The notes beneath the pieces were generated by a model that was given only the letters and a program-made list of their open reading frames with translations, was not told the origin of the DNA and made no database searches. The position numbers were made by a program, and so were the translations under genes. From the NCBI GenBank assembly GCA_023489335.1, contig JAMDCP010000011.1, forward strand, positions 199,057 through 263,056: DNA of 64,000 nucleotides, given 5' to 3'. This document shows, piece after piece, positions 24,805 through 33,655 of this stretch (its first letter is position 1; every line of letters begins with the position of its first letter). Origin of the DNA: Deltaproteobacteria bacterium. GTDB taxonomy: Bacteria > SZUA-79 > Acidulodesulfobacterales > Acidulodesulfobacteraceae.

Positions 24805-25057
24805 GATTGGAATTATCGCCCTTCCGGGAGCGGCGCTTGCGAACAAAACAGGGTCTTTTGCAAATGAAAATCCAGTGTTTAAACAGGAAAAATGCACAGG
24901 ATGCAATCTTTGTATCTATTTTTGCCCTGAAGGAGTTGTCTATGGCGATAAGAAAACAAAAATATACGATTATGACGCGGATTACTGTAAGGGGTGCGGC
25001 ATATGCGCCGAAGAATGTCCCGTTGACGATATTGATATGGTTCTGGTAGAAAAATAA
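24794..25057 (+). CDS. porD: Pyruvate:ferredoxin oxidoreductase delta subunit
   Basis: An 87-residue ferredoxin-like subunit with two [4Fe-4S] motifs, CTGCNLCIYFCP and CKGCGICAEECP. It carries electrons from the TPP-containing beta subunit to free ferredoxin. The start is GTG 24794 with GGAGACAG upstream, overlapping the end of porC by 11 bases, so translation is probably coupled. Confidence 0.9.
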   Translation: MDFKIGIIALPGAALANKTGSFANENPVFKQEKCTGCNLCIYFCPEGVVYGDKKTKIYDYDADYCKGCGICAEECPVDDIDMVLVEK

Positions 25058-25120
25058 TCAATTTTAGTTAATATTGGATTGATATTAATTTAAATAAATT
25101 TTTAATCCGGTGAATATATT

Positions 25121-26293
25121 ATGAAAAAGGTTCTTGAAGGTTCTATGGCTATTTCGGACGGGGTGAGGATGGCCGAGCCCCATGTTATTTCCGCTTATCC
25201 GATTACCCCGCAAACCCATATTGTGGAACATCTTTCTCAAATGGTTGCTGACGGTGATTTGAAAGCGGAATTTATTATGGTGGAAAGCGAACACTCGGCG
25301 GCTTCCGTCGTTTTAGGCGCCAGCGCTTGCGGCGCCAGAACTTATACCGCAACCGCTTCCCAGGGGCTTTTATATATGGAAGAGGTAATATACAATATTG
25401 CAGGCATGAGGCTTCCCGTTGTTTTGACTATTGCAAACAGAGCCGTTTCCGCGCCGATAAACATCTGGAACGATATGCAGGATGCAATGGCGATCAGAGA
25501 TACAGGCGCAATTATGCTTGTTGCGGAAAACAATCAGGAAGCGTACGACATGCACATTCAAGCATTTAAAATTGCCGAAAATCCGGATGTTATGCTTCCC
25601 GTCGTGGCCAATGTCGATGGTTTTGTTTTAACGCATACATTTGAGGTTGTCGAGACGATAGACAGCATCGAAAGGGTAAGGGAATATCTTCCGCCTTTAA
25701 ATATGGAATATAAGCTTGATGTAAATAATCCTTATTCCTTTGGAACATTGGGCGAACCTTCCGTTTATATGGAATCGAGGTATAATCTTTCCAACGCCGT
25801 CAATAATTCCAAACGGTATATAATACAGGCAGCCCAAGAGTACAGGGAAATGTTTGGCAAATTTCATGGCGCCTTAATAGATGCCTATAAAATAGACGAC
25901 GCAAAAACGGTTATTGTCGCAATGGGATCCGTACTTGGAACCATAAAAGATGTTGTCGATGAATTAAGGGAATCCGGAAAGAAGATTGGCGTTTTGAAGG
26001 TTCGTTCCTTTAGACCTTTTCCCGAAGACGAGATTGTGGACGCCCTTCGAAATGCGCAGAATGTTATAGTGATAGAAAAGGCAATATCGCTTGGCAAAGG
26101 CGGTATTCTTTCTATGGAAATAAGAGATGCTCTTTATAAGCATAAAATGACTTCCGTCAGCGTCAATGGATATACAATCGGACTCGGCGGCAGGGATATA
26201 ACGCCTAAAAATATACACGATTTAGTTTTGAGGGCGGAAAAGGAAGAAAATGTCGATGGAGAATTTATCGGCTTAACACAGCAGTTTCTGTAA
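25121..26293 (+). CDS. porA: Pyruvate:ferredoxin oxidoreductase alpha subunit
   Basis: A 390-residue alpha chain. Blocks are GVRMAEPHVISAYPITPQTH (substrate-side loop including Thr that contacts the 2-oxoacid), VESEHSAASVVLGASACGAR, TATASQGLLYMEEVIYNIAGM, ANRAVSAPINIWNDMQD and the C-terminal domain GVLKVRSFRPFPEDEIVDAL. These are typical of pyruvate synthases rather than 2-oxoglutarate enzymes. It is 63 bases after porD. In an anaerobe that fixes CO2, the reaction would run towards pyruvate from acetyl-CoA; in fermentation or oxidation it would run the other way. Confidence 0.92.
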   Translation: MKKVLEGSMAISDGVRMAEPHVISAYPITPQTHIVEHLSQMVADGDLKAEFIMVESEHSAASVVLGASACGARTYTATASQGLLYMEEVIYNIAGMRLPVVLTIANRAVSAPINIWNDMQDAMAIRDTGAIMLVAENNQEAYDMHIQAFKIAENPDVMLPVVANVDGFVLTHTFEVVETIDSIERVREYLPPLNMEYKLDVNNPYSFGTLGEPSVYMESRYNLSNAVNNSKRYIIQAAQEYREMFGKFHGALIDAYKIDDAKTVIVAMGSVLGTIKDVVDELRESGKKIGVLKVRSFRPFPEDEIVDALRNAQNVIVIEKAISLGKGGILSMEIRDALYKHKMTSVSVNGYTIGLGGRDITPKNIHDLVLRAEKEENVDGEFIGLTQQFL

Positions 26294-26397
26294 GCATGGC
26301 GGCGGTTAAAAAAATGGATTTCCGCTTACCGCAAGTAAGCCCTAAAAATTAAAATAAATAAAACATAAAATATAAAATAAAAATAGGAAAATAAATT

Positions 26398-27294
26398 ATG
26401 CTGACTAAAGAGGAAACGCATACCGAGCTTTTTACGATGGGGCATACAGGGTGCTCCGGCTGCGCTCAATCTATGGCTGTCAAGCTGATACTCGAAGTTC
26501 TTGGTAAAAATACCATAGCAACCGCTGCAACCGGATGTCTCGAGGTGTTTTCAACACGCTATCCAGAGTCCTCATGGAGAATTCCATGGATTCATTCGCT
26601 TTTCGAAAATTCTGCTGCGGTAGCCTCCGGCATTGAAGCTGCCCTTAAGGCTATGGGAAAAAAAGACGACATAACTGTAATGGCGCAAGGCGGAGACGGG
26701 GGGACGGCCGATATCGGGCTTCAGGCGCTTAGCGGCATGTTCGAAAGGAACCACGATGTCCTGTACATTTGTTATGACAACGGGGCATATATGAATACTG
26801 GTTATCAAAGAAGCGGCCTTACGCCTTTAGATGCTTACACCACTACAAGCCCTTCGGGAAAGAAGTCGTTCGGTAATTCCCGGCCTAAAAAATATATGCC
26901 GGAGATTGCCATGGCTCACAGAATTCCTTATGTTGCCGTTGCTTCGGCAGGTTATCCCGTCGATCTTCAAAAAAAGGTTAAAAAGGCCAAGTCCATAAAG
27001 GGCGCTAAATATTTACAAATAGATGTTCCCTGCGTTCCAGGGTGGAAATACGAACCGAGATATTCCGTCAAAATTGCGCAATTAGCTGTTCAAACAGGTC
27101 TTTATCCTTTATTTGAAGCCGAATATGACAGGATAATTTCCGTAAAAAAGATAAGCAAAAAGATTCCCGTCGAGGAATATCTTAAACTTCAAGGAAGATT
27201 TAAACATCTGTTTAAGGATGAGGCCGGCAGAACGGAAATAGAAAAGATACAAAAGATAGCCGACGAAAATATTGCCCGCTACGGTTTAATTTAA
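26398..27294 (+). CDS. porB: Pyruvate:ferredoxin oxidoreductase beta subunit
   Basis: A 298-residue TPP-binding subunit. Cluster ligands come from GHTGCSGCAQSMAV, and TPP and Mg binding from MAQGGDGGTADIGLQALSG then CYDNGAYMNTGYQRSG. WRIPWIHSLFENSAAVASGIEAA is a family block, and a further conserved Cys sits in QIDVPCVPGW. It completes the four-subunit set. The 104-base gap after porA contains a weak 6-bp hairpin with no T-run, so the same transcript probably covers both. Confidence 0.92.
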   Translation: MLTKEETHTELFTMGHTGCSGCAQSMAVKLILEVLGKNTIATAATGCLEVFSTRYPESSWRIPWIHSLFENSAAVASGIEAALKAMGKKDDITVMAQGGDGGTADIGLQALSGMFERNHDVLYICYDNGAYMNTGYQRSGLTPLDAYTTTSPSGKKSFGNSRPKKYMPEIAMAHRIPYVAVASAGYPVDLQKKVKKAKSIKGAKYLQIDVPCVPGWKYEPRYSVKIAQLAVQTGLYPLFEAEYDRIISVKKISKKIPVEEYLKLQGRFKHLFKDEAGRTEIEKIQKIADENIARYGLI

Positions 27295-27308
27295 TTAAAC
27301 TTAAATTA

Positions 27309-28202
27309 ATGACATCAAATAATTACATAAATAATAATAGTTGTTATGATAAATTTAAAGAAAAGATTATCGACGGCAGGTTAATAGCCAGAGAATTAGA
27401 ATCTTCCTTAGCGCTTAAAATCGGCGGGTTAAAAAAAGCGGGAATAGTGCCGTTAATCGCCGTCATTTTAGTTGGAGAAAACAAGGCTTCCGTTATATAT
27501 GTCAGGAATAAAGAACGCGCCGCTGAAAGGTGCGGGATATTGTCTCAAAAATTTATTTATCCTGCAAGGTTAACCGAAAAAGAGCTTTTGAACAAGATAG
27601 AGGAACTAAATAATGACCCTTTAGTCCACGGAATTTTAGTCCAGCTTCCCCTGCCGCTTCATATAAATGAAAAAGCCGTTACGGATGCAATCGCTCCCAA
27701 TAAGGATGTTGACGGTTTTCACCCCTTAAATGTAGGAAAGATTTTTACGGAAAATTCGTCTTTTTACCCCTGCACTCCGTATGGAATTATTAAAATGCTC
27801 GATTATTACGATATTTCGGTTAAGGGAAAAAATTGCGCTATAATAGGCCAGAGCAATATCGTAGGAAAGCCCCTTGCTATAATGCTTATGAATAGGCTTG
27901 CCACCGTCATCTCGCTTAATATTTTTACAAAAGATATTAAATGCTTTACAAATGAGGCGGATATTTTAATTTCGGCCGCAGGAAAGGCGAATCTTATCGA
28001 CGATAGCTATTTAAAAGACGATGCGGTTGTAATCGATGTCGGTATTTCAAGGCTTGATGGGCATATTTGCGGAGATGTAAATTTTGAAAAGGTTATAGGC
28101 AAGGTTTCCAAAATAACCCCTGTTCCCGGCGGCGTCGGACCGGTAACCGTTTCGGTTTTAATGGAAAACACCGTCAAGGCGGCAATGTTATCTAAAAGAT
28201 AG
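27309..28202 (+). CDS. folD: Methylene-THF dehydrogenase / methenyl-THF cyclohydrolase
   Basis: A 297-residue bifunctional enzyme interconverting methylene-, methenyl- and formyl-THF. The signature blocks are LVGENKASVIYVRNKERAAER (Tyr and Lys of the cyclohydrolase site), GILVQLPLPLHI, KDVDGFHPLNVGKIF, CAIIGQSNIVGKPLAIML (NAD(P) loop) and VIDVGISR, then TPVPGGVGPVTVSVL. The first about 15 residues (Asn/Tyr-rich) are outside the usual family start, but no later in-frame start fits. It lies 14 bases after porB and nine before metV, forming a C1-acetyl-CoA gene string. Confidence 0.94.
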   Translation: MTSNNYINNNSCYDKFKEKIIDGRLIARELESSLALKIGGLKKAGIVPLIAVILVGENKASVIYVRNKERAAERCGILSQKFIYPARLTEKELLNKIEELNNDPLVHGILVQLPLPLHINEKAVTDAIAPNKDVDGFHPLNVGKIFTENSSFYPCTPYGIIKMLDYYDISVKGKNCAIIGQSNIVGKPLAIMLMNRLATVISLNIFTKDIKCFTNEADILISAAGKANLIDDSYLKDDAVVIDVGISRLDGHICGDVNFEKVIGKVSKITPVPGGVGPVTVSVLMENTVKAAMLSKR

Positions 28203-28210
28203 GTCAATAT

Positions 28211-28867
28211 ATGATAGTAACTAAACAAAAGGAATTAGAAGATATAATTAAAAAAATCCGCGGCTCCGTTTTTATATTCGGGTGCGGGATATGTTCCGAT
28301 ACATCGAGGACGGGAGGGCCAAAAGAAGTTACGGCAATGAAGGAGATTCTGGAGGATAAAAATATCTCCGTAAACGGAACCTATGTGATAGATGCAATGT
28401 GCCACCTTCAAAAGGTTAGAAAGGCGGTCAGGGATAATAAAGAATATGTCGCCAAATCCGGTTCTATATTGGTTTTATCCTGCGGAAGCGGCGTGCAATC
28501 GGCCGTTAACGCGCTGGACGACTCAAAAATGGTAATTTCCGGCGTCGATACGATGTTTTTGGGCAATATCGAAAATCTCTCTTCTTTGAAGGAAATGTGT
28601 TCTCTGTGCGGGAAGTGCGTTTTAAACGAAACTGCCGGAATTTGTCCCGTAACATTATGCCCAAAGGGCCTTCTGAACGGTCCTTGCGGCGGGGTGAAAA
28701 ATTATAAATGCGAGGTTGACGAAAATTTGGATTGCGCATGGGTTAAGATTTACGAAAGGGCTGTTATTCAAAATACAGCATCCGACATAAAAAAGATAGC
28801 CAAGCCAAAAGACTATTCCGTTAAAAAACCTGCGGCTTCGGTAAAATTTACAGGTTCGCATAAGTAA
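28211..28867 (+). CDS. metV: MetV, zinc-binding partner of MetF
   Basis: A 218-residue protein corresponding to the methylene-THF reductase C-terminal zinc-binding family. The C-terminal half carries clustered Cys: CSLCGKCVLNETAGICPVTLCPKGLLNGPCGG, then YKCEVDENLDCAW. The N-terminal half has FGCGICSDTSRTGGPKEV and a conserved VLSCGSGVQ. In acetogens MetV forms a complex with MetF and contains iron-sulfur or zinc sites. Its position right after folD, in the same block as metF, supports a Wood-Ljungdahl methyl-branch role. No corrinoid protein or CO dehydrogenase gene is in the window. Quoted motif positions are about residues 130-180. Confidence 0.85.
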   Translation: MIVTKQKELEDIIKKIRGSVFIFGCGICSDTSRTGGPKEVTAMKEILEDKNISVNGTYVIDAMCHLQKVRKAVRDNKEYVAKSGSILVLSCGSGVQSAVNALDDSKMVISGVDTMFLGNIENLSSLKEMCSLCGKCVLNETAGICPVTLCPKGLLNGPCGGVKNYKCEVDENLDCAWVKIYERAVIQNTASDIKKIAKPKDYSVKKPAASVKFTGSHK

Positions 28868-28895
28868 GCGGTATAAAAAACAAGGTAAATTATAT

Positions 28896-30011
28896 ATGAA
28901 ATCTTTTAATGTAAAAGCTCCCGATTATATCTATAAAATAAACCCCTATATTCCCGGAAAACCCATAGAAGAGGTGGAAAGGGAAAAGGGTATTAAGAAT
29001 ATAGTAAAATTAGCCTCAAATGAAAATCCGTCGGGTCCTTCCCCCCAGGCGCTCAAATCCATTAAATCCTGTCTTAAAAATTTAAACAGATATCCGGACG
29101 GCTCCGGTTTTTACTTGAAAGAGGAACTGGTTCATTTTTTTAAGGCAGCCGGTATTAAATCGGGTAAGCTAAAATCCGAAAATTTTATTTTGGGAAACGG
29201 CTCTAACGAGTTAATAGATATAGCCGTCAGGACATTTTGCAACAGGAACGAAAATCTGATTGCCCCGTTTCCTTCGTTTGTCGCATATTACCTTGCAGGG
29301 GAACAATTAGGTTTAAAGTTAAAAATAAGCAAGCTTAAGGATTATTCCTTAGATTTGGACGATATGTATAAATTGATAGACGATAAAACTAAAGTTATTT
29401 TTCTTTCTAATCCTAACAATCCGACGGGAACATTCTTTCCGAACGGCAAGATTAAGGGTTTCATCGAAAAGGTCAGGGATAACATTCTGCTCATAATCGA
29501 TGAGGCTTACATAGAATACATGGGAAAATCGTTGATAGATGAAACCGATATTGCCGGTTTCCCAAATGTGCTTGTTTTAAGAACTTTTTCAAAGGTGTAC
29601 GGGTTAGCAGGACTGAGAGTTGGATACGGAATTGGACATGAGGATTTAATCTCGCTAATGGACAGGGTAAGGGAGCCGTTTAATGTAAATTCCCTGTCTT
29701 TAGCAGGTGCGCTGGCCGCATTAAGGGATAGGGAATATGTTAAAAATGTGGTTGAAACCAATGAGGTTGAAAAAAATTATCTTTATTCGGCTTTTAAAAG
29801 ATTAAATATAGAATTTGTCCCGACCGGCGCTAATTTTATATTGGTAAAACTAAAAGGACAAAAAGCGGCCGGCATATATGAAAAACTTTTAAATATGGGC
29901 ATCATCATAAGGCCAATGGATAGATTTGGATATGACGATATGGTCAGAATAACTATCGGTACGCATAGCGAAAATATTAAATTAGTTAAGGCGCTGAACA
30001 AAATTATGTAA
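28896..30011 (+). CDS. hisC: Histidinol-phosphate aminotransferase family
   Basis: A 371-residue PLP class I/II aminotransferase. Blocks are KLASNENPSGPSPQALKSI, RYPDGSGFYLKEELVHFF, ILGNGSNELIDIAVRTFC, FLSNPNNPTGTFFP, IIDEAYIEYM and LRTFSKVYGLAGLRVGYGI with the Schiff-base Lys. It could act on histidinol phosphate or, given its place between pheA, aroF and tyrA, on phenylpyruvate and hydroxyphenylpyruvate; many bacteria use one HisC for both. The assignment to the aromatic pathway is inference from context. GTG or other starts are not needed; the ATG at 28896 fits the family. Confidence 0.88.
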   Translation: MKSFNVKAPDYIYKINPYIPGKPIEEVEREKGIKNIVKLASNENPSGPSPQALKSIKSCLKNLNRYPDGSGFYLKEELVHFFKAAGIKSGKLKSENFILGNGSNELIDIAVRTFCNRNENLIAPFPSFVAYYLAGEQLGLKLKISKLKDYSLDLDDMYKLIDDKTKVIFLSNPNNPTGTFFPNGKIKGFIEKVRDNILLIIDEAYIEYMGKSLIDETDIAGFPNVLVLRTFSKVYGLAGLRVGYGIGHEDLISLMDRVREPFNVNSLSLAGALAALRDREYVKNVVETNEVEKNYLYSAFKRLNIEFVPTGANFILVKLKGQKAAGIYEKLLNMGIIIRPMDRFGYDDMVRITIGTHSENIKLVKALNKIM

Positions 30012-30013
30012 TT

Positions 30014-30043
30014 TTACTAAAAGTTTTTTTACTAAAAGTTTTT
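30014..30043. repeat. 15-bp tandem duplication after hisC
   Basis: Two perfect adjacent copies of TTACTAAAAGTTTTT, immediately after the hisC stop. A 9-bp inverted repeat GCCAAATTT/AAATTTGGC follows (30044-30052 and 30085-30093) without a T-run. The rest of the 158-base gap to aroF is AT-rich. Confidence 0.9.
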
Positions 30044-30169
30044 GCCAAATTTAATTTAATAGAGTAAAATAATTCGGTAAACAAAAATTTGGCTAAGTAC
30101 ATTAAAGCTAATGAAAAACAATTAAAATAATAAATAATATAAGAATAAAATAGCACGGGGAGATAATAA

Positions 30170-31189
30170 ATGATTTTGGTGTTGAAAAAAGGAGCTACGG
30201 AACAGCAGGTTAAATATATTTTAGATAAAATAGACCAGGCAGGCTTAAAGCCGCATATATCCGAAGGAGCCGATGTTACGATTATAGGATGCATCGGACA
30301 CGATGATGCCGTTAAGGCATTTTTTGAAGAGGCGGAGGCGCTTCCCGGAGTCGATAAAGCTATAAGAATATCGAAACCCTATAAACTGGCTTCAAAAGAA
30401 ATAGGAAAAGAAAGGACGGTTATTAAAGTCGGGAACATTGAAATAGGCGGCAATAAGATTGTCGTAATTGCCGGACCTTGCGCCGTCGAAACGCTTGAAA
30501 ATGTTACGGAAATTGCCGAAAATATTAAGGCGGCTGGAGCAACGGTGCTCAGGGGAGGAGCATTTAAACCGAGGACAAGCCCTTATACCTTTCAGGGTTT
30601 GGGGGAGGAAGGATTAAAATATCTAAGCGAGGCAAGGAGAAAAACAGGGCTTTTAGTTGCAACGGAGGTTATGGATCCAAGGGATTTGGATCTAGTATGC
30701 TCTTATGCCGATATTATACAGATAGGTGCAAGAAATATGCAAAATTTCAGGCTTCTTCAAGAGGTCGGAAAGGTTAAAAAACCTGTTATATTAAAAAGGG
30801 GGCTTTGTTCGACCATACAGGAATTTTTAATGTCCGCAGAGTATATTATGTCAAACGGCAATCTTGATGTTATTCTTTGTGAAAGAGGGATAAGAACATA
30901 CGAAACATCCACGAGAAATACCCTTGATTTAAGCGCAGTTCCTGTTTTAAAAAGGCTTTCGCATCTTCCCGTTATCGTTGATCCGTCGCATGCCGCCGGC
31001 GTCTGGTACTATGTGGAACCGCTTTCTCTTGCCGCTATCGCCGTAGGAGCCGACGGACTTATGATAGAAGTTCACCCCGCACCCGAAAAGGCGTTTTCCG
31101 ACGGCGCCCAATCCTTAAAATACGATACCTTTAGCGAACTGCTCGGCAAGGGGAGATTGGTTGCCGGAGCCGTTAACAGAAGCATATAA
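30170..31189 (+). CDS. aroF: 3-deoxy-7-phosphoheptulonate synthase
   Basis: A 339-residue type I-beta DAHP synthase that condenses PEP and erythrose-4-phosphate, the entry to the shikimate pathway. An N-terminal ferredoxin-like regulatory domain (about 1-70; [18 protein letters not shown]) is followed by the barrel with [90 protein letters not shown] and [10 protein letters not shown]. The N-terminal domain usually gives feedback control by tyrosine or phenylalanine. ACGGGGAG lies before the ATG. Older naming would call it aroG/aroA(Q)-like. Confidence 0.95.
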   Translation: MILVLKKGATEQQVKYILDKIDQAGLKPHISEGADVTIIGCIGHDDAVKAFFEEAEALPGVDKAIRISKPYKLASKEIGKERTVIKVGNIEIGGNKIVVIAGPCAVETLENVTEIAENIKAAGATVLRGGAFKPRTSPYTFQGLGEEGLKYLSEARRKTGLLVATEVMDPRDLDLVCSYADIIQIGARNMQNFRLLQEVGKVKKPVILKRGLCSTIQEFLMSAEYIMSNGNLDVILCERGIRTYETSTRNTLDLSAVPVLKRLSHLPVIVDPSHAAGVWYYVEPLSLAAIAVGADGLMIEVHPAPEKAFSDGAQSLKYDTFSELLGKGRLVAGAVNRSI

Positions 31190-31234
31190 ACCATTTGTCC
31201 GGAAATTTTAAATTTTCCGCAGAAAAAATAAAAA

Positions 31235-31285
31235 CCACCTTCTTTTAAGGAGGGAAATCAGCCGAAGGCTATAGCGGAGTGATTT
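31235..31285 (+). promoter_or_regulatory. Structured tyrA leader hiding a Shine-Dalgarno
   Basis: CCACCTT (31235-31241) can pair with AAGGAGG (31247-31253) with one A:A mismatch and a five-base loop, masking a perfect AAGGAGG. The next 31 bases are bounded by AAATCA (31255-31260) and TGATTT (31280-31285), inverted repeats enclosing GCCGAAGGC, and the ATG follows only at 31290. If the second hairpin forms, the AAGGAGG and ATG come within about five bases. The GC-rich piece resembles other repeats in the window. Confidence 0.5.
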
Positions 31286-31289
31286 ACCG

Positions 31290-32192
31290 ATGTTTAAAGA
31301 AATATCCATCATTGGACTTGGCTTCATGGGGGCATCCATTGCCGGGGCGGTAAAAACCGCAAACCCGGAAATAAAAATAAGCGGATATGATATAATTCAA
31401 AAAAAAATAGATTACTGCCTTTCTAACGGGATTATCGATTATACTATAGATTTAAAGGCGGATGTTCATAAAAATCCGTATTACGGCAGCTCTTCGGAAG
31501 ATTTAACCTCCTTAGTAATATTATGCACCACTCCCAAAGCAATATTAACGCTTTTTGACCGCTATAAAACCTTCTTTGAAAATGCACCGTTTATTACCGA
31601 CATCGGAAGCGTTAAAAGCATAATTACGCATAATGCCGAAATCAAAAATTTTAAAAATTTTGTAGGATCTCACCCGATATGCGGTTCCGATAAGTCGGGT
31701 CCGGAAAATGCCGATTTCAATTTATTTAAAGATAAAAATTGCGTTGTTATCAGGGAAGACAGTGATTTAGCCGACAAAACCCGTACCGATAAAATTTCGG
31801 CCATTGCTGAATTTTGGAATATGCTTAAGATGAATGTCGTTTATTCGACCGCAGATTTTCACGACAAGAGCGTTGCATACACAAGCCATTTGCCCCATCT
31901 GATTGCCTTTGTCTTATCCGATACGGTTTTATCTTTTATTCAAAAGGAAAAAGAAAACGGGGATGGCGCATTCAGCCTCATAGGAAGCGGTTTTAGGGAT
32001 TCGACAAGAATCGCCTCTTCTTCGCCGGATATTTGGACCGATATATTTTTAATGAACAACGAAAATATAATCGCCTCTTTAGAGGATTTTATCGTGTCTG
32101 CGAATATCTTAAAAGGATTTCTGGAAACGGGCGACGAGGAAGGCGTAAGAAACATAATCACAAAAACAGCCGACATGAGAAGAAAAATATAA
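31290..32192 (+). CDS. tyrA: Prephenate dehydrogenase
   Basis: A 300-residue NAD(P)-dependent enzyme converting prephenate (or arogenate) to the tyrosine precursor. The Rossmann motif IIGLGFMGASIAGAVK is at the N-terminus; ITDIGSVKSII and FVGSHPICGSDKSGPENAD are the family active-site blocks, and TSHLPHLIAFVLSD and FRDSTRIASSSPDIWTDIF mark the C-terminal dimer domain. No ACT domain is present. The nearest good Shine-Dalgarno is 35 bases upstream, across a possible hairpin, which is unusual. It is followed by aroA after 18 bases. Confidence 0.92.
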   Translation: MFKEISIIGLGFMGASIAGAVKTANPEIKISGYDIIQKKIDYCLSNGIIDYTIDLKADVHKNPYYGSSSEDLTSLVILCTTPKAILTLFDRYKTFFENAPFITDIGSVKSIITHNAEIKNFKNFVGSHPICGSDKSGPENADFNLFKDKNCVVIREDSDLADKTRTDKISAIAEFWNMLKMNVVYSTADFHDKSVAYTSHLPHLIAFVLSDTVLSFIQKEKENGDGAFSLIGSGFRDSTRIASSSPDIWTDIFLMNNENIIASLEDFIVSANILKGFLETGDEEGVRNIITKTADMRRKI

Positions 32193-32210
32193 ATCCCGGC
32201 GGGAGGGTTT

Positions 32211-33608
32211 TTGATTAAATTTAAATCCGGCAGAGTGTTAGTTACCGGTATTTCAAAAGAACTTAATGCTACCTTAGAGGTTCCCGGCGACAAATCCATA
32301 TCCCACAGAGCCGTTATGTTAGGAAGCCTTGCCTCCGGAATTTCGAAGGTTTATAATTTATCGCTTTCGCGGGATAATCTGGCAACTATTGCGGCATTTA
32401 GAAAGCTTGGGGTAGTAATAACCGCCGCTCCGCCCGCTCAAAACAATAAAAACTCAAAAGATTTTGTAATTAACGGCGTTGGCCTTCATGGATTAAAAGA
32501 GCCGAAGACAATTATTAACACCGCTAATTCAGGGACGCTTACGCGCCTTATAGCCGGAATACTTGCCGGAAACGAATTTTTTTCCGTGTTATCGGGCGAT
32601 AAATATTTAAATTCCAGGCCTATGGGGCGCATAACGGAACCGTTAAGCCTCATGGGAGCAAAGATAACCGGGCGGGAAAACGGAAATTATCCTCCGATTG
32701 CCATTAAAGGAGGAAAACTAAAATCGATTTATTATGAAATGCCTGTTCCAAGCGCTCAGGTTAAATCCTGCATTATGCTTGCCGCTCTTTTTGCGGAAGG
32801 GGTTACCGTAATATATGAAAAAAAGGCGACAAGAGACCACACGGAAAACTTTTTAAAGCTTCAAGGCTGCCGTATTACCGTTGAAAATCCAAATGACGGG
32901 AACCTTATAACCGTGGAAGGCGGCGGCGAGCTTAAGCCTTTTGAGATTACCGTTCCCGGAGACTTTAGCAGTGCCGCTTTTTTTATTGCGCTGGGCATTT
33001 TGCATAAAAATTCCGAAATTATCATTAAAAATGTCCTGTTAAACGAGAAAAGAACAGGACTTTTAAAGGTTTTGGAGATGATGGGCGCTAATATAGAAAT
33101 AACCCTTGAAGACGAAAAATTGGAAAAGGTTGGAACTATCAAGGCAAAATATTCGAATCTGAAAGGGGTTGCCGTGCCGTCCGAATTAGTTTCCGATATG
33201 ATAGATGAGTTTCCTATTTTTGCGGTAATAGCATCATTTGCAGCCGGTATTACTAAAGTAACCGGAGCCAAGGAATTAAGAGTAAAAGAAAGCGACAGGA
33301 TTAAAACCATTGTTTCTAATTTAAGTCTTTTTGGGGTTAAAATTAAAGAATTGGAAGACGGATTCGAGCTTACCGGAAATCCGGGTTTAATTTTTGGCGG
33401 AAATGGTGTAAAATTAAACAATAAGGGTTTTGTGGCCGTGGATTCTTTCGGCGACCACAGGATTGCGATGTCAATGGTAATTCTGGGATTATTGCTTAAA
33501 AACATAGAGACCGAGGTTCGCGATGTAAGATGCATCGGCACTTCTTTTCCCGGGTTTTTCGACATCCTTTCTAAATTAATAAAGGAGAAGGGGAACAATA
33601 TGAAATAA
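32211..33608 (+). CDS. aroA: 5-enolpyruvylshikimate-3-phosphate synthase
   Basis: A 465-residue EPSP synthase. Blocks are VPGDKSISHRAVMLGSLASG, NTANSGTLTRLIAGIL, SRPMGRITEPLSLMGA, MPVPSAQVKSCIMLAALFA, VPGDFSSAAFFIALG, VSDMIDEFPIFAVIASFA, RVKESDRI and VDSFGDHRIAMSMVIL. The length is a little above the usual 430-450. It starts at TTG 32211 with GGGAGGG immediately before, giving MIKFKSGRVLV. The last five codons and the stop lie within the left arm of a long inverted repeat (33591-33644). It follows tyrA and precedes ispH; cmk, often between aroA and ispH in related genomes, is missing. Confidence 0.95.
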   Translation: MIKFKSGRVLVTGISKELNATLEVPGDKSISHRAVMLGSLASGISKVYNLSLSRDNLATIAAFRKLGVVITAAPPAQNNKNSKDFVINGVGLHGLKEPKTIINTANSGTLTRLIAGILAGNEFFSVLSGDKYLNSRPMGRITEPLSLMGAKITGRENGNYPPIAIKGGKLKSIYYEMPVPSAQVKSCIMLAALFAEGVTVIYEKKATRDHTENFLKLQGCRITVENPNDGNLITVEGGGELKPFEITVPGDFSSAAFFIALGILHKNSEIIIKNVLLNEKRTGLLKVLEMMGANIEITLEDEKLEKVGTIKAKYSNLKGVAVPSELVSDMIDEFPIFAVIASFAAGITKVTGAKELRVKESDRIKTIVSNLSLFGVKIKELEDGFELTGNPGLIFGGNGVKLNNKGFVAVDSFGDHRIAMSMVILGLLLKNIETEVRDVRCIGTSFPGFFDILSKLIKEKGNNMK

Positions 33609-33644
33609 CATGCAATTAATTGCCGGTTATTTCATATTGTTCCC
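33591..33644. repeat. 19-bp perfect inverted repeat across the aroA stop
   Basis: GGGAACAATATGAAATAAC (33591-33609) is exactly complementary to 33626-33644, around a 16-base loop that itself contains the palindrome GCAATTAATTGC. The left arm encodes the last residues and stop of aroA. No T-run follows, so it is a weak candidate for intrinsic termination; mRNA end stabilisation or a palindromic insertion are alternatives. Confidence 0.9.
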
Positions 33645-33655
33645 GCACTTAGGCT

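Noticed and set aside
26324-26340. Hairpin GCTTAC-CGCAA-GTAAGC between porA and porB
   Set aside because: The stem is only 6 bp and no T-run follows, so I do not call a terminator inside the por operon.
32861-33598. A 245-codon minus-strand open frame
   Set aside because: It lies wholly opposite aroA, whose motifs are complete, and its translation is a Ser/Pro/Ile-rich shadow with no family resemblance.
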